15,055 bases of DNA from Clostridia bacterium (GTDB taxonomy: Bacteria; Bacillota; Clostridia; UBA1381). Below the pieces are notes generated by a model. The model had not been told where the DNA came from. It did not search any database and saw only the letters and a program-made list of their open reading frames with translations. A program made the position numbers and the translations under genes. This document shows positions 5,868 to 14,040 of the stretch, one piece after another (the first letter of the stretch is position 1; every line of letters starts with the position of its first letter). The stretch lies in assembly GCA_008668455.1 (NCBI GenBank), contig RQCD01000115.1:1-15055 (forward strand), written 5' to 3'.

Positions 5868-6462
5868 TAAAGGTTCAGTATTTGTAATTTCCGGAACGTC
5901 CGGAACAGGAAAGGGAACTGTTTGCGAAGCGCTTTTAAAGAAAGAGCCGATTTTTCTTTCCGTATCTGCCACCACGCGTGATCAGCGGAATAACGAGGTG
6001 GACGGAGAAACCTATCATTTTGTTTCGGAGGAACGATTCCGGAGTATGATTGATGAGGGAAAAATGCTGGAATGGGCGGTCTATAATGAAAATTATTACG
6101 GAACACCCAAAAAGGCAGTGGAGGATATGCTGGAGCAGGGAAAAAATGTTCTTTTGGAAATTGAGCCGCAGGGGGCGCTTAAGGTTAAGGAAATGCTGCC
6201 AGAGGCAGTGCTGATCTTTATTTTGCCGCCGTCCATGAAGGAATTAAAGCGCCGGCTGGAGGATCGCGGCAGGGAAAATGCCGAGCAAATCCGGAAACGT
6301 CTGGACGCTGCAGCGTGGGAAATGGAGCAGGCGCCAAAATATAACGAAATGATTGTGAATGATGATCTGGAAGCATGTGTGGAGGATGTCTGCGGTGTGA
6401 TCCGGAAAAGAAGCAGTAAAATGGAGCGTTTGGATGCGCTATTGAATGAAATAGAAAGGTGA
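5863..6462 (+). CDS. gmk: guanylate kinase, apparent AUU start
   Basis: Phosphorylates GMP to GDP with ATP. The 199-aa product is full length for the family. The P-loop GTSGTGKGT is at 11-19, the GMP-binding SVSATTR at 33-39, EVDGETYHFVS follows, and YYGTPKKAVED, VLLEIEPQGALKVKE and RKRLDAAAWEME are all present. The frame is open from 5830, yet it has no ATG, GTG or TTG until the GTG at 5998 (Val46), which would delete the P-loop. The best start is ATT at 5863, giving INKGSVFVISG where related proteins have M-(N/K)-K-G. It overlaps the remA stop (ATTAA) and follows GGAGG (5855-5859) at only 3 nt. Alternatives are a +1 frameshift from remA, or a sequence error in an original ATG. The enzyme identity is certain; the start is not. 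Confidence 0.93.
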   Translation: MNKGSVFVISGTSGTGKGTVCEALLKKEPIFLSVSATTRDQRNNEVDGETYHFVSEERFRSMIDEGKMLEWAVYNENYYGTPKKAVEDMLEQGKNVLLEIEPQGALKVKEMLPEAVLIFILPPSMKELKRRLEDRGRENAEQIRKRLDAAAWEMEQAPKYNEMIVNDDLEACVEDVCGVIRKRSSKMERLDALLNEIER

Positions 6463-6470
6463 GAAAAAGT

Positions 6471-6797
6471 ATGATGACAAAACCGGGAATTACAGAGCTT
6501 TCAAAATGTGTGGACAGCCGTTACACCTTGGTGACGATGGCGGCGAAGCGTGCGCGGATGATCGGAGAAAAGGAAGAAAACAACCATTCGGCACACAAGC
6601 CGGTTTCCATTGCCGTTGAGGAAATTGCAAAGGGCAAGGTTGGCTATATCCGCCGGGAACGCTGCTATAATGAGGATAGCTATTACATGGACAATATCAA
6701 GGATGACAGCGTGGATTTAGATGAGGCGGAGAACTATGAGAAATCCCAGACAGAGGATGAGCGCACAGAGAGTGCGGAAAATACGGAGGAAGAATAA
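6471..6797 (+). CDS. rpoZ: RNA polymerase omega subunit with long acidic tail
   Basis: Omega helps assemble and stabilise RNA polymerase by holding the beta-prime subunit. The core is clear: MTKPGITELSKCVDSRYTLV (2-21), MAAKRARMIG (23-32) and KPVSIAVEEIAKGKVGYI (43-60). The 108 aa exceed the usual 60-90 because about 40 C-terminal residues (from 68) form a highly acidic, probably disordered tail. ATG 6471 is preceded by AAAGGTGA (6455-6462) at 8 nt. The GTG at 6459 overlapping the gmk stop is therefore not the start. The gene follows gmk as in Firmicutes, but coaBC, which often comes next, is missing and priA follows directly. Confidence 0.93.
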   Translation: MMTKPGITELSKCVDSRYTLVTMAAKRARMIGEKEENNHSAHKPVSIAVEEIAKGKVGYIRRERCYNEDSYYMDNIKDDSVDLDEAENYEKSQTEDERTESAENTEEE

Positions 6798-6826
6798 TTC
6801 TTTCTTGATTTTTGGAGGAAATACTG

Positions 6827-9262
6827 TTGTTTGCAGAGGTTTTTGTATGTCACAATTCAAAACAGCTGGATCGCCTGTTTGATTACGAAATTCCAAAGGC
6901 ATTGGAGGAGCAGGTTCAAACCGGCAGCCGGGTGCAGGTCCCGTTTGGGAGAGGCAATCAGAAAAAAGAGGGATATGTCCTTTTCGTGAAAGAAAAAACA
7001 GCAGTAAAGCAGACTATCAAATCGATCGCAGATGTCATGGCGGGGCGCGTTTTTGATGAAAAAATGCTGGAGCTTGCGATTTTTATCCGGGAAAAATATC
7101 TTTCGGACTACCGGAATGTATTCCGCGTGATCGTTCCGGCAGGCGTTGAGCTGAAGCCGATGGAATATGCGGTATTAAAAAAGAAAGAGCCGCAGCGTTC
7201 CAAAATCAGAACGCAGATTTTAGAGTTGATTGAAGAAAACGGCGGCGCCATGGAGGTTGGCGAGCTTTCCCAAAGCTTTGACAGCGTAATCCGTCCTCAG
7301 CTTTCTGCGATGTATGCTGCCGGAATTTTAGAGCGCAGATATCAGGATGTGCAGAAGACCAGAGAAAAAAAGGTTCGGATTGCAGAGCTATGTGTTGATC
7401 CGGAGGAGGTAGACGAGCTCTGCGCCATGCTGGAAAAAAAGCGGGCAGGTGCGCAGGCGAGAATTTTAGAGGTGCTTTCTGATACGCCGTTTATGACAGC
7501 CGCAGATGCGGTTGCATTTGGACAGGGAAGCCATTCTGCACTGACCGCCTTAGAGAAAAAGGGATATATCCGAATTTTAGAGGCAGAGGTATCAAGAGAT
7601 CCTCTGCGCGGTAAAACGGTGACAAAATCGGAACCGCCGGTTTTAAATGAAGAACAGCAGGCGGCGGCGAAAAAAATCCGGCAGGCGGTTTTAGAAAACC
7701 GGGAGGAGATTTTTCTTTTGCATGGCGTGACCGGCAGCGGAAAGACAGAGGTTTTTATGAATGTTATCTCTGCTGCGATTCAAAAAGGCAGACAGGCGAT
7801 TTTATTAGTGCCGGAGATATCCCTTACCCCGCAGATGGTGGAGCGGTTCTGCGCACGCTTTGGCGATCAGGTTGCCATTTTGCACAGCCGGCTTTCCTTA
7901 GGAGAACGCTATGACGAATGGCGAAAAATCCAGAGCGGAGAAAAAAGAATCGTGATTGGTGCGCGTTCGGCGGTGTTTGCGCCGTGCAGAGATATCGGTG
8001 TGATTATTTTGGATGAAGAACATGAGAATACCTATAAATCAGAGTGTGAACCGCGATATGATACGCATGAGCTTGCCAAAAAGCGGGCGGAGCAATATGG
8101 AGCGGCGCTTGTGTTTGCCTCGGCAACACCCTCAGTGGAAAGCTACTTTCGGGCAGAGCGGGGCGAATATACACTTTTGGAATTAAAAAAGAGAGTCTCT
8201 GAACGTGCGATGCCTGCGGTTGTGATTTCGGATATGCGTGCAGAATTAGAACAGGGAAATAAATCCATGTTTAGCCGGCGGCTTGTCGCGGAGCTTGCAG
8301 AAAATCTGAAGCGGAAGGAACAGACGATTCTGTTTCTGAACCGGCGCGGTTTTTCCACCTTTGTTTCCTGCCGCAGCTGCGGTTATGTGGCAAAATGCCC
8401 GAATTGCAGCATCTCGCTGACCTATCATAAATCCGGCAGCAGCTTAAGGTGTCATTATTGCGGCTTCACCGTACCGAATCCGACAGTCTGTCCGCAATGC
8501 GGCAGTCAATATATCCGTTATTTCGGAGGCGGCACACAGAGAGTGGAGGAAGAAGTACAGAAGCTTTTTCCGGAGGCAAGCACGCTTCGGATGGATGTTG
8601 ACACAACGGCAAGGAAATTTTCACACGAAAAAATTCTGAAGCAGTTTCAGGAGGAAAAAACCGACATTTTAATCGGAACACAGATGGTGACAAAGGGACT
8701 CGATTTTGGAAATGTCACCCTGGTGGGAGTGATTTCGGCAGACGTGATGCTGAATATGAACCAATACCGCGCCGGGGAGTGCGCCTATGCAATGTTGGAG
8801 CAGGCGACAGGCAGAGCCGGGAGAGCAGAAAAGCCTGGCAGAGCTGTCATTCAGACCTACCAGCCGGAGCATCCGGTTTTAAAGCATGTCCGGAAGCATG
8901 ATTATCATGCATTTTATCAAAATGAATTGCTTTTGCGGCAGAGTCTGTGGTATCCGCCGTTTTCTCAAATGGTGCTGATCCGGCTGATGGGAGTTGGAGA
9001 GAGCCTGGTGGCACAGGGGGCAAGATTTTTTGCAGCCTATTTAAAAAAAAGCGGTAAATTTTTGCAAAGGGTTGAAATATTCGGACCTGCGCCAGCTCCG
9101 ATTCCTAAAATCCAGAATCAGTACCGATGGCAGCTGCTCATCAAATGCGAATCATCCGATGGATTGAATGGAATTTTGGCAGAAGCAGAGGAGCAGTTTC
9201 GAAAAAATATGCTGTATCGTGAAATTGGTATTATGATTGATAAAAATCCAATCGGAGTTTAA
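6827..9262 (+). CDS. priA: primosomal protein N' (replication restart helicase)
   Basis: Superfamily 2 DNA helicase that recognises stalled forks and starts reloading of the replisome. It is 811 aa, the normal length. The N-terminal 3'-DNA-binding domain begins FAEVFVCHNSKQLDRLFDYE. A winged-helix region follows, then the helicase core with Walker A GVTGSGKT (300-307) and DEEH (396-399). The zinc-binding insert has all eight Cys (515, 518, 524, 527, 542, 545, 555, 558). Later motifs GTQMVTKGLDFGNVTLV and QATGRAGRAEKPG are intact. I chose TTG 6827 because TTGGAGG (6812-6818) lies 8 nt upstream. The TTG at 6812 is part of that ribosome site and cannot be the start. The stop is 11 nt before def. 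Confidence 0.97.
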   Translation: MFAEVFVCHNSKQLDRLFDYEIPKALEEQVQTGSRVQVPFGRGNQKKEGYVLFVKEKTAVKQTIKSIADVMAGRVFDEKMLELAIFIREKYLSDYRNVFRVIVPAGVELKPMEYAVLKKKEPQRSKIRTQILELIEENGGAMEVGELSQSFDSVIRPQLSAMYAAGILERRYQDVQKTREKKVRIAELCVDPEEVDELCAMLEKKRAGAQARILEVLSDTPFMTAADAVAFGQGSHSALTALEKKGYIRILEAEVSRDPLRGKTVTKSEPPVLNEEQQAAAKKIRQAVLENREEIFLLHGVTGSGKTEVFMNVISAAIQKGRQAILLVPEISLTPQMVERFCARFGDQVAILHSRLSLGERYDEWRKIQSGEKRIVIGARSAVFAPCRDIGVIILDEEHENTYKSECEPRYDTHELAKKRAEQYGAALVFASATPSVESYFRAERGEYTLLELKKRVSERAMPAVVISDMRAELEQGNKSMFSRRLVAELAENLKRKEQTILFLNRRGFSTFVSCRSCGYVAKCPNCSISLTYHKSGSSLRCHYCGFTVPNPTVCPQCGSQYIRYFGGGTQRVEEEVQKLFPEASTLRMDVDTTARKFSHEKILKQFQEEKTDILIGTQMVTKGLDFGNVTLVGVISADVMLNMNQYRAGECAYAMLEQATGRAGRAEKPGRAVIQTYQPEHPVLKHVRKHDYHAFYQNELLLRQSLWYPPFSQMVLIRLMGVGESLVAQGARFFAAYLKKSGKFLQRVEIFGPAPAPIPKIQNQYRWQLLIKCESSDGLNGILAEAEEQFRKNMLYREIGIMIDKNPIGV

Positions 9263-9273
9263 GGAGGATCACA

Positions 9274-9729
9274 ATGGCACTGAGAGAAATACGCAAAAAA
9301 GGCGATGAAATTTTATATAAAAAATGTAAAGAGGTAAAGGTTTTTGATAAAAAGCTTTCGATTCTTTTAGACGATATGTATGAGACAATGCAGAAAGCAG
9401 AGGGCGTCGGCTTAGCTGCTCCGCAGGTCGGCATTTTAAAAAATGCGGTGGTAATTGATATCGGCGAGGGGAAAATTGAGCTGATCAATCCGAAAATTAT
9501 CAGGGAGTCCGGTGGGCCGACCGGCACGGTGGGGGGTCTGAGCGTACCGGGGGTGTACGGCGAGGTGGAGCGGCCGAATGAGGTGACGGTTGCCGCGCAG
9601 GACCGGAACGGAAATCCGTTTGAAATCTCCGGCACAGAGCTTTTGGCGCGTGCGTTCTGTCATGAAATTGAGCATCTGGACGGAAAATTGTTTTTAGACA
9701 AGGTTACAAAATTTGTGGAAAACGAGTGA
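9274..9729 (+). CDS. def: peptide deformylase with altered metal-site motif
   Basis: Deformylases remove the formyl group from nascent chains, using a metal held by one Cys and two His. The fold is clear over 151 aa: motif 1 GVGLAAPQ (44-51) and motif 3 HEIEH (130-134) are intact. Motif 2, normally EGCLS, reads VGGLS (86-90). The metal-ligand Cys is Gly88 and the preceding Glu is Val86, although the following SVPG is kept. As written, the metal site lacks one ligand, so activity is doubtful unless another residue (Cys129 lies next to His130) substitutes or the genome carries a second def. Each change is one base (codons 9529-9531 and 9535-9537) inside a G-rich run, so a read error is possible. 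ATG 9274 has AAGGAGG (9262-9268). Coupled with fmt downstream. Confidence 0.92.
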   Translation: MALREIRKKGDEILYKKCKEVKVFDKKLSILLDDMYETMQKAEGVGLAAPQVGILKNAVVIDIGEGKIELINPKIIRESGGPTGTVGGLSVPGVYGEVERPNEVTVAAQDRNGNPFEISGTELLARAFCHEIEHLDGKLFLDKVTKFVENE

Positions 9730-9740
9730 GGTAAGTGCGT

Positions 9741-10664
9741 ATGAGAGTTTTATTTATGGGAACGCCGGAGATTGCGGCAAAATCCCTAAAAGCGCTTTTA
9801 GATGCCGGGTTTTCGGTGGTCGGTGCAGTGACAAAGCCGGATCAGCCGCGCGGCAGAGGGCATAAACTCACACCACCGGAGGTGAAGGTGATTGCGGAGG
9901 AGCATGGGATCTTGGTATATCAGCCAGAAACAATTAAAAATGGCGAATTAATGCCGATTTTAGAGAAATTAAAGCCGGATCTCTGCGCTGTGGTTGCCTA
10001 TGGAAAAATTCTTCCCAAGGCGGTTTTAGATTTCCCAAAATACGGATGCGTGAATCTGCATGCGTCGCTGTTACCGAAATACCGCGGTGCAGCGCCGATT
10101 CAGTGGGCGGTGTTAAACGGAGATAAAGAAACCGGTATCACGACCATGAAAATGGACGAGGGCATGGATACCGGCGATATTCTCTTGCAGGAAACTCTTA
10201 CAATCGGAGAATACGAAACGTCAGAGGAGCTGTTTGACAGAATGGCAAAAGCCGGCGGAGAATTACTTGTAAAAACGATTGAGGAAATCGACCGGATCAC
10301 ACCGAGAAAGCAACCGGAGGGCGCAACGCATGCGCCGATGATTACCAAGGATATGGCAAAAATCGACTGGAACAGACCGGCGCGCGACGTTTCAAAATGG
10401 ATTTGCGGCATGAATTCCTGGCCGGTTGCATATAGCAGCTATAAAGGCGAAATACTAAAAATATACCGCGCAGAAATCGGAGAAGAAACCGGGTCTGGAA
10501 CACCGGGCGAAATTTTATGTCATGAAGCACAAAAGGGTTTGAAGGTACAATGCAAAGAGGGGTATTTATACCTCACCGAGGTGCAGTTTCCAAACAGCAG
10601 GAGAATGCATCCGGACGACTATTTAAGGGGACATGAGATTACATTCGGCACAGTGTTGAATTAG
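9741..10664 (+). CDS. fmt: methionyl-tRNA formyltransferase
   Basis: Transfers a formyl group from 10-formyl-tetrahydrofolate to initiator Met-tRNA, the step that def later reverses on proteins. It is 307 aa, normal length. The N-terminal VLFMGTPEIA is typical. The catalytic set is present: Asn105 and His107 in NLHASLLPKYRGAAPIQWA, and Asp143 in GMDTGDIL. The C-terminal OB-like domain starts around residue 205. ATG 9741 follows GAGGT (9728-9732) at 8 nt. The in-frame GTG at 9735 is too close to it. It starts 11 nt after the def stop, and the next gene follows at 11 nt, so all are likely on one transcript. Confidence 0.97.
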   Translation: MRVLFMGTPEIAAKSLKALLDAGFSVVGAVTKPDQPRGRGHKLTPPEVKVIAEEHGILVYQPETIKNGELMPILEKLKPDLCAVVAYGKILPKAVLDFPKYGCVNLHASLLPKYRGAAPIQWAVLNGDKETGITTMKMDEGMDTGDILLQETLTIGEYETSEELFDRMAKAGGELLVKTIEEIDRITPRKQPEGATHAPMITKDMAKIDWNRPARDVSKWICGMNSWPVAYSSYKGEILKIYRAEIGEETGSGTPGEILCHEAQKGLKVQCKEGYLYLTEVQFPNSRRMHPDDYLRGHEITFGTVLN

Positions 10665-10675
10665 GAGGAACGCTT

Positions 10676-11362
10676 ATGTTTTATTGGGATTCTACTTATA
10701 TCTTAGTTGTTTTTGCTTTTATGCTTTCGGCTTTTGCATCCTTGGGAGTGAAATCTACGTTTGCAAAGTATCAGTCGGTGCGGAATCATCGGGGACTGAC
10801 CGGTAGAGACGCAGCAAGGCAGATTTTAGACCGCAACGGACTGTATCAGGTTCGGATTGAGCATGTGGCGGGGGATTTAACCGACCACTACGATCCGAGA
10901 GATAATGTCATCCGCCTGTCGGATGCAACCTATTCGTCCGACTCGGTTGCGGCGGTCGGTGTGGCGGCGCATGAGGCAGGGCATGCTGTGCAGCATGCGG
11001 TGGGTTACCGTCCGATTCAGGTGCGTAATTCTATCATCCCGGTGGTCAATATCGGATCATCCCTTTCCATGCCGCTGTTCTTTTTGGGAATTATCTTAGG
11101 GAGTATCAATCTGGCTTATGTCGGGATTGCGTTATTTTCCCTGGTGCTTTTGTTCCAGTTGGTTACGCTTCCGGTAGAATTTAATGCCAGCGGACGCGCG
11201 CTTACAACTCTGGATTCGACCGGCATGCTTTCGCAGGAGGAAACCAAACAGGCAAAAAAGGTACTTTCCGCAGCGGCAATGACCTATGTGGCAGCAGTGG
11301 CGTCCACAGCATTGCAGCTTTTGCGATTGGTATTGATAGCCAATAGACGCCGGAGGGATTAA
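10676..11362 (+). CDS. yugP: YugP-family membrane zinc metallopeptidase
   Basis: A 228-aa membrane protein. A first hydrophobic segment is at about 6-25. The zincin motif HEAGH (99-103) in AAHEAGHAVQHAVGY is preceded by NVIRLSDATYSSDSVAAVGV. Hydrophobic segments at about 117-160 and a last one at about 195-220 end in RRRRD, so the C-terminus is probably cytoplasmic. PVEFNASGRAL (about 167-177) supplies a candidate third zinc ligand (Glu). This matches the neutral zinc metallopeptidase family typified by B. subtilis YugP; the substrate is unknown. AGGAGG (10663-10668) sits 7 nt before ATG and overlaps the fmt stop. Presence between fmt and rsmB is frequent in Clostridia, from my recollection of such clusters. 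A repeat array starts 14 nt after its stop. Confidence 0.9.
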   Translation: MFYWDSTYILVVFAFMLSAFASLGVKSTFAKYQSVRNHRGLTGRDAARQILDRNGLYQVRIEHVAGDLTDHYDPRDNVIRLSDATYSSDSVAAVGVAAHEAGHAVQHAVGYRPIQVRNSIIPVVNIGSSLSMPLFFLGIILGSINLAYVGIALFSLVLLFQLVTLPVEFNASGRALTTLDSTGMLSQEETKQAKKVLSAAAMTYVAAVASTALQLLRLVLIANRRRRD

Positions 11363-11376
11363 CGCGAAAAATACGC

Positions 11377-11639
11377 GGCGCATCTTACCTTTTTTCGAGG
11401 TTCGGAGTATATACATACGCCGTCACCTCTCAAAAAGGCAATCTGCTTGCGTCTTTTCCGCGTTGCGATAGGATTGGCGCATCTTACCTTTTTTCGGGGT
11501 TCGGAGTATATACGCACCTCTCAAAAAGGCAACCTGCCTGCGTCTTTTCCGCGTTGCGATAGAATTGGCGCATCTCGCCTTTATTTCGAGGCTCGGAGAT
11601 ACGCACCTAAAGGCAATTTACCTGCGTCTTTTCCGCGTT
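11377..11639 (+). repeat. three tandem ~90-100-bp repeats with a conserved hairpin
   Basis: Units start at 11377, 11476 and 11567, each with GGCGCATCT, and share the block GCGTCTTTTCCGCGTT near the end (last at 11624-11639). Units 1 and 2 differ by four substitutions and an 8-nt indel; unit 3 is more diverged. Within each unit an inverted repeat can fold. In unit 1, CCTTTTT (11388-11394) pairs with AAAAAGG (11432-11438) and GAGGT (11397-11401) with ACCTC (11425-11429). Unit 2 keeps the stem with a G-U pair in place of A-U. Unit 3 keeps it as GCCTTT/AAAGGC (11577-11582 with 11609-11614). The array fills nearly all of the 304-nt gap between yugP and rsmB. Small open frames cross it but have no ribosome site, so I treat it as non-coding. 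A preceding CGCG-7nt-CGCG (11363-11377) may be part of it. Confidence 0.85.
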
Positions 11640-11666
11640 ACAATCATTTACAGAAGGAGAAAAACA

Positions 11667-12974
11667 TTGGAGAAAACGGCAAGAGAGCTTGCGCTTTTAG
11701 CGCTTTATCAAATTGAATATGAATCGGCATATGCCAATCTTGCCGTAAAGGATACGCTATCAAAGCAGCCGGCGCTAGGCGGTGCGGACAAAGCATTTTT
11801 TACCAGTCTTGTTTACGGGGCGGTTCGGTATCGTGCAAGCCTGGATTATGTCATTTCCTGCTACTCTAAGGTGAAGCTGAAAAAGCTTTCCAAATACATC
11901 CTGCTCATTCTGCGGCTGGGGATTTACCAGTTAAGTTATATGGACAAAATTCCGGATTCTGCTGCAGTGAATGAGAGTGTGAAGTTAGCAAAAAAATACG
12001 GACATCCCAAAAGTGCAGGCTTTGTGAATGGGATTTTACATAGCGTCATCCGCGGACGGGACACTTTTTCATATCCGAAAGACCCGGTTTTAAGGCTTTC
12101 GGTGCAGTATTCCTATCCGGAATGGATGGTGAAACGTTTTGTGTCGCTCTTTGGGGAAGCCTTTTCGGAGGAGCTGATGGCGGCAAGCAATCAGGAGCCG
12201 GACATGAGCCTGCGTGTGAATACCCTAAAAACAAGCAGGGAGGAAGTTTTAAAAAAACTCCCGGATGCAGAAACGTCAAAAATCTGCCCGGAGGGGATCT
12301 TGTCTCCGGGGTTTGATCTGGCGCATTCTGAATTATTCCAAAAAGGTTGGGTTACAGCACAGGATGCCGGCGCGATGTTAGCAGCAAGAGTGTTAAATCC
12401 AAAGCCGGGCGATACTGTTTACGATTTATGTGCCGCACCCGGCGGAAAAACAACGCATTTAGCGCAGTTGATGGAGAACCGCGGGAAAATTCTTGCCTTT
12501 GATCTTCATCCGCATAAAATTGATTTGATTGAAGAAAATGCAGAGCGGCTGGGGGTTTCGATTATTTCTGCCGCTTGTATCGATGCATCGCAGAGACGAG
12601 AAAGCCTGTTTGATACAGCAGACTGCGTTTTGGCGGATGTCCCCTGCTCCGGTTTGGGGATTATACAAAAAAAACCGGATATTAAATGGAAAAGAAGTGA
12701 GGCGGACGATTTTTCCGAAATCCAGTATCGGATTTTAGAGAATGCCGGACGCTGTTTAAAAAAAGGCGGTGTGCTGGTATATAGCACCTGTACCATAGAA
12801 CCAAAGGAAAATGAAGAAATCATCCAACGCTTTTTGGAGGAGTATTCAGAGTTTCAGACTGTTGATTTTTCCGCGCTTGTTCCCTTTCCAAAGGGTCAAA
12901 ACGGTATGATGACGCTCTATCCGAACATAGAGGGAACAGACGGATTTTTTATCGCAAAGCTGATGAAGGTGTGA
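11667..12974 (+). CDS. rsmB: 16S rRNA (cytosine967-C5)-methyltransferase
   Basis: Methylates C967 of 16S rRNA with S-adenosylmethionine. The 435-aa protein has an N-terminal NusB-like RNA-binding domain (EKTARELALLALYQIEYES at 2-20, then GAVRYRASLDYVI) and a C-terminal methyltransferase domain. DLCAAPGGKTTHLAQ binds the cofactor. Cys327 in DVPCSGLG and Cys375 in YSTCT are the two catalytic cysteines of m5C methyltransferases. I chose TTG 11667 because AAGGAG (11654-11659) lies 7 nt upstream and the product starts where the NusB-like domain should. The longer open frame back to 11565 only reads through the repeats. It ends 4 nt before rlmN. Confidence 0.96.
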   Translation: MEKTARELALLALYQIEYESAYANLAVKDTLSKQPALGGADKAFFTSLVYGAVRYRASLDYVISCYSKVKLKKLSKYILLILRLGIYQLSYMDKIPDSAAVNESVKLAKKYGHPKSAGFVNGILHSVIRGRDTFSYPKDPVLRLSVQYSYPEWMVKRFVSLFGEAFSEELMAASNQEPDMSLRVNTLKTSREEVLKKLPDAETSKICPEGILSPGFDLAHSELFQKGWVTAQDAGAMLAARVLNPKPGDTVYDLCAAPGGKTTHLAQLMENRGKILAFDLHPHKIDLIEENAERLGVSIISAACIDASQRRESLFDTADCVLADVPCSGLGIIQKKPDIKWKRSEADDFSEIQYRILENAGRCLKKGGVLVYSTCTIEPKENEEIIQRFLEEYSEFQTVDFSALVPFPKGQNGMMTLYPNIEGTDGFFIAKLMKV

Positions 12975-12978
12975 GAAA

Positions 12979-14025
12979 GTGATTGATTTAAAGGATTTAA
13001 CCTATGCAGAATTAGAGCAATTTCTTTTAGAGGAAGGAGAGCCGAAATTCCGGGCAAAGCAGGTATTTTCCTGGCTGTATAAGGGTGTGGAGAGTCTGGA
13101 CGAAATGACAAATCTCCCGAAAAAAACACGGGAGCGGCTTTCGCAGAAATGCTTTGTTTCCAGGCTTGCCATTGAGGAAAAGTATGTTTCAAAAATAGAC
13201 GGAACGGTGAAGTATCTGTTTCGGTTGGAGGATGGAAACTGCATCGAAAGCGTTGTGATGCGGTATCATCACGGAAATACCATCTGTATTTCCTCCCAGG
13301 TTGGCTGCCGGATGGGATGCGGATTTTGCGCGTCTACGATCGGCGGACTTTGCCGGAATCTGACAGCGGGCGAAATTATCAATCAGATTATATTTGCGCA
13401 AAAGGATTTCGGAGAGCGGATCAGCAATGTGGTGATGATGGGAATTGGCGAACCACTGGATAACTATGACAATGTGATCCGCTTTTTAAAGAATGTGAAC
13501 CATCCGGACGGACTGGGAATCGGCTATCGGCATATTTCCCTTTCCACCTGCGGTGTGGTGGATCAGATTGAGCGCTTAGCAGAGGAAGAATTTCCGATCA
13601 CGCTTTCTATTTCTCTGCATGCACCCAATAACGAAATACGGAGTTCGATTATGCCGATTAATAAAAAATATCCGATTGAAGTACTGATTTCGGCTTGTCG
13701 GTCATATATAAAAAAGACAGGCAGAAGAATCAGCTTTGAATATGCTCTGATCCATGGCGTGAATGACGGCGACGAGCATGCAAGAGAGCTTGCCAAAAGG
13801 CTTTCCGGAATGCTTTGTCACATCAATCTGATTCCGGTGAATCCGGTAAAGGAGCGCGGCTTTCAAAGAGGGCAGAGCGCAGAAATCCGGCATTTTCAGG
13901 AGCTTTTGGAGCGTTTGGGCATGAACGCAACCGTCCGGCGCGAGCTGGGGAGCGACATCAGCGCATCCTGCGGACAGCTCCGGAAAAGGGTGATGGATCA
14001 AGAGAAAAAATCTTCACTTATCTGA
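12979..14025 (+). CDS. rlmN: dual-specificity 23S rRNA/tRNA A2503/A37 C2-methyltransferase
   Basis: Radical-SAM enzyme that methylates C2 of A2503 in 23S rRNA and, in several bacteria, A37 of tRNAs. It is 348 aa. The 4Fe-4S motif is C110-x3-C114-x2-C117 (CRMGCGFCAST). GIGEPLDNYDNV follows, and Cys331 in SDISASCGQLR is the conserved C-terminal Cys of the methyl-transfer mechanism. The N-terminal PKFRAKQVFSWLY matches the family's RNA-binding start. HINLIPVNPVKERGF is also conserved. The start is GTG 12979, with AAGGTG (12966-12971) 7 nt upstream in the end of rsmB. No Cfr-type resistance feature is evident, and the operon position is the classical one for RlmN. Confidence 0.97.
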   Translation: MIDLKDLTYAELEQFLLEEGEPKFRAKQVFSWLYKGVESLDEMTNLPKKTRERLSQKCFVSRLAIEEKYVSKIDGTVKYLFRLEDGNCIESVVMRYHHGNTICISSQVGCRMGCGFCASTIGGLCRNLTAGEIINQIIFAQKDFGERISNVVMMGIGEPLDNYDNVIRFLKNVNHPDGLGIGYRHISLSTCGVVDQIERLAEEEFPITLSISLHAPNNEIRSSIMPINKKYPIEVLISACRSYIKKTGRRISFEYALIHGVNDGDEHARELAKRLSGMLCHINLIPVNPVKERGFQRGQSAEIRHFQELLERLGMNATVRRELGSDISASCGQLRKRVMDQEKKSSLI

Positions 14026-14040
14026 AATGAGGTGGAAACC

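Noticed and set aside
5998..6462. gmk starting at GTG 5998
   Set aside because: It would remove the P-loop and GMP-binding start that are intact and in frame upstream.
9658..9675. Cys129 before HEIEH in Def as a second anomaly
   Set aside because: Cys in place of Gln before this His is, as far as I recall, common in clostridial deformylases, so only motif 2 is treated as unusual.
11447..11716. Small protein-coding gene across the repeats
   Set aside because: No ribosome site, repetitive Arg/Phe-rich product, another frame is equally open, and it runs into the start of rsmB.
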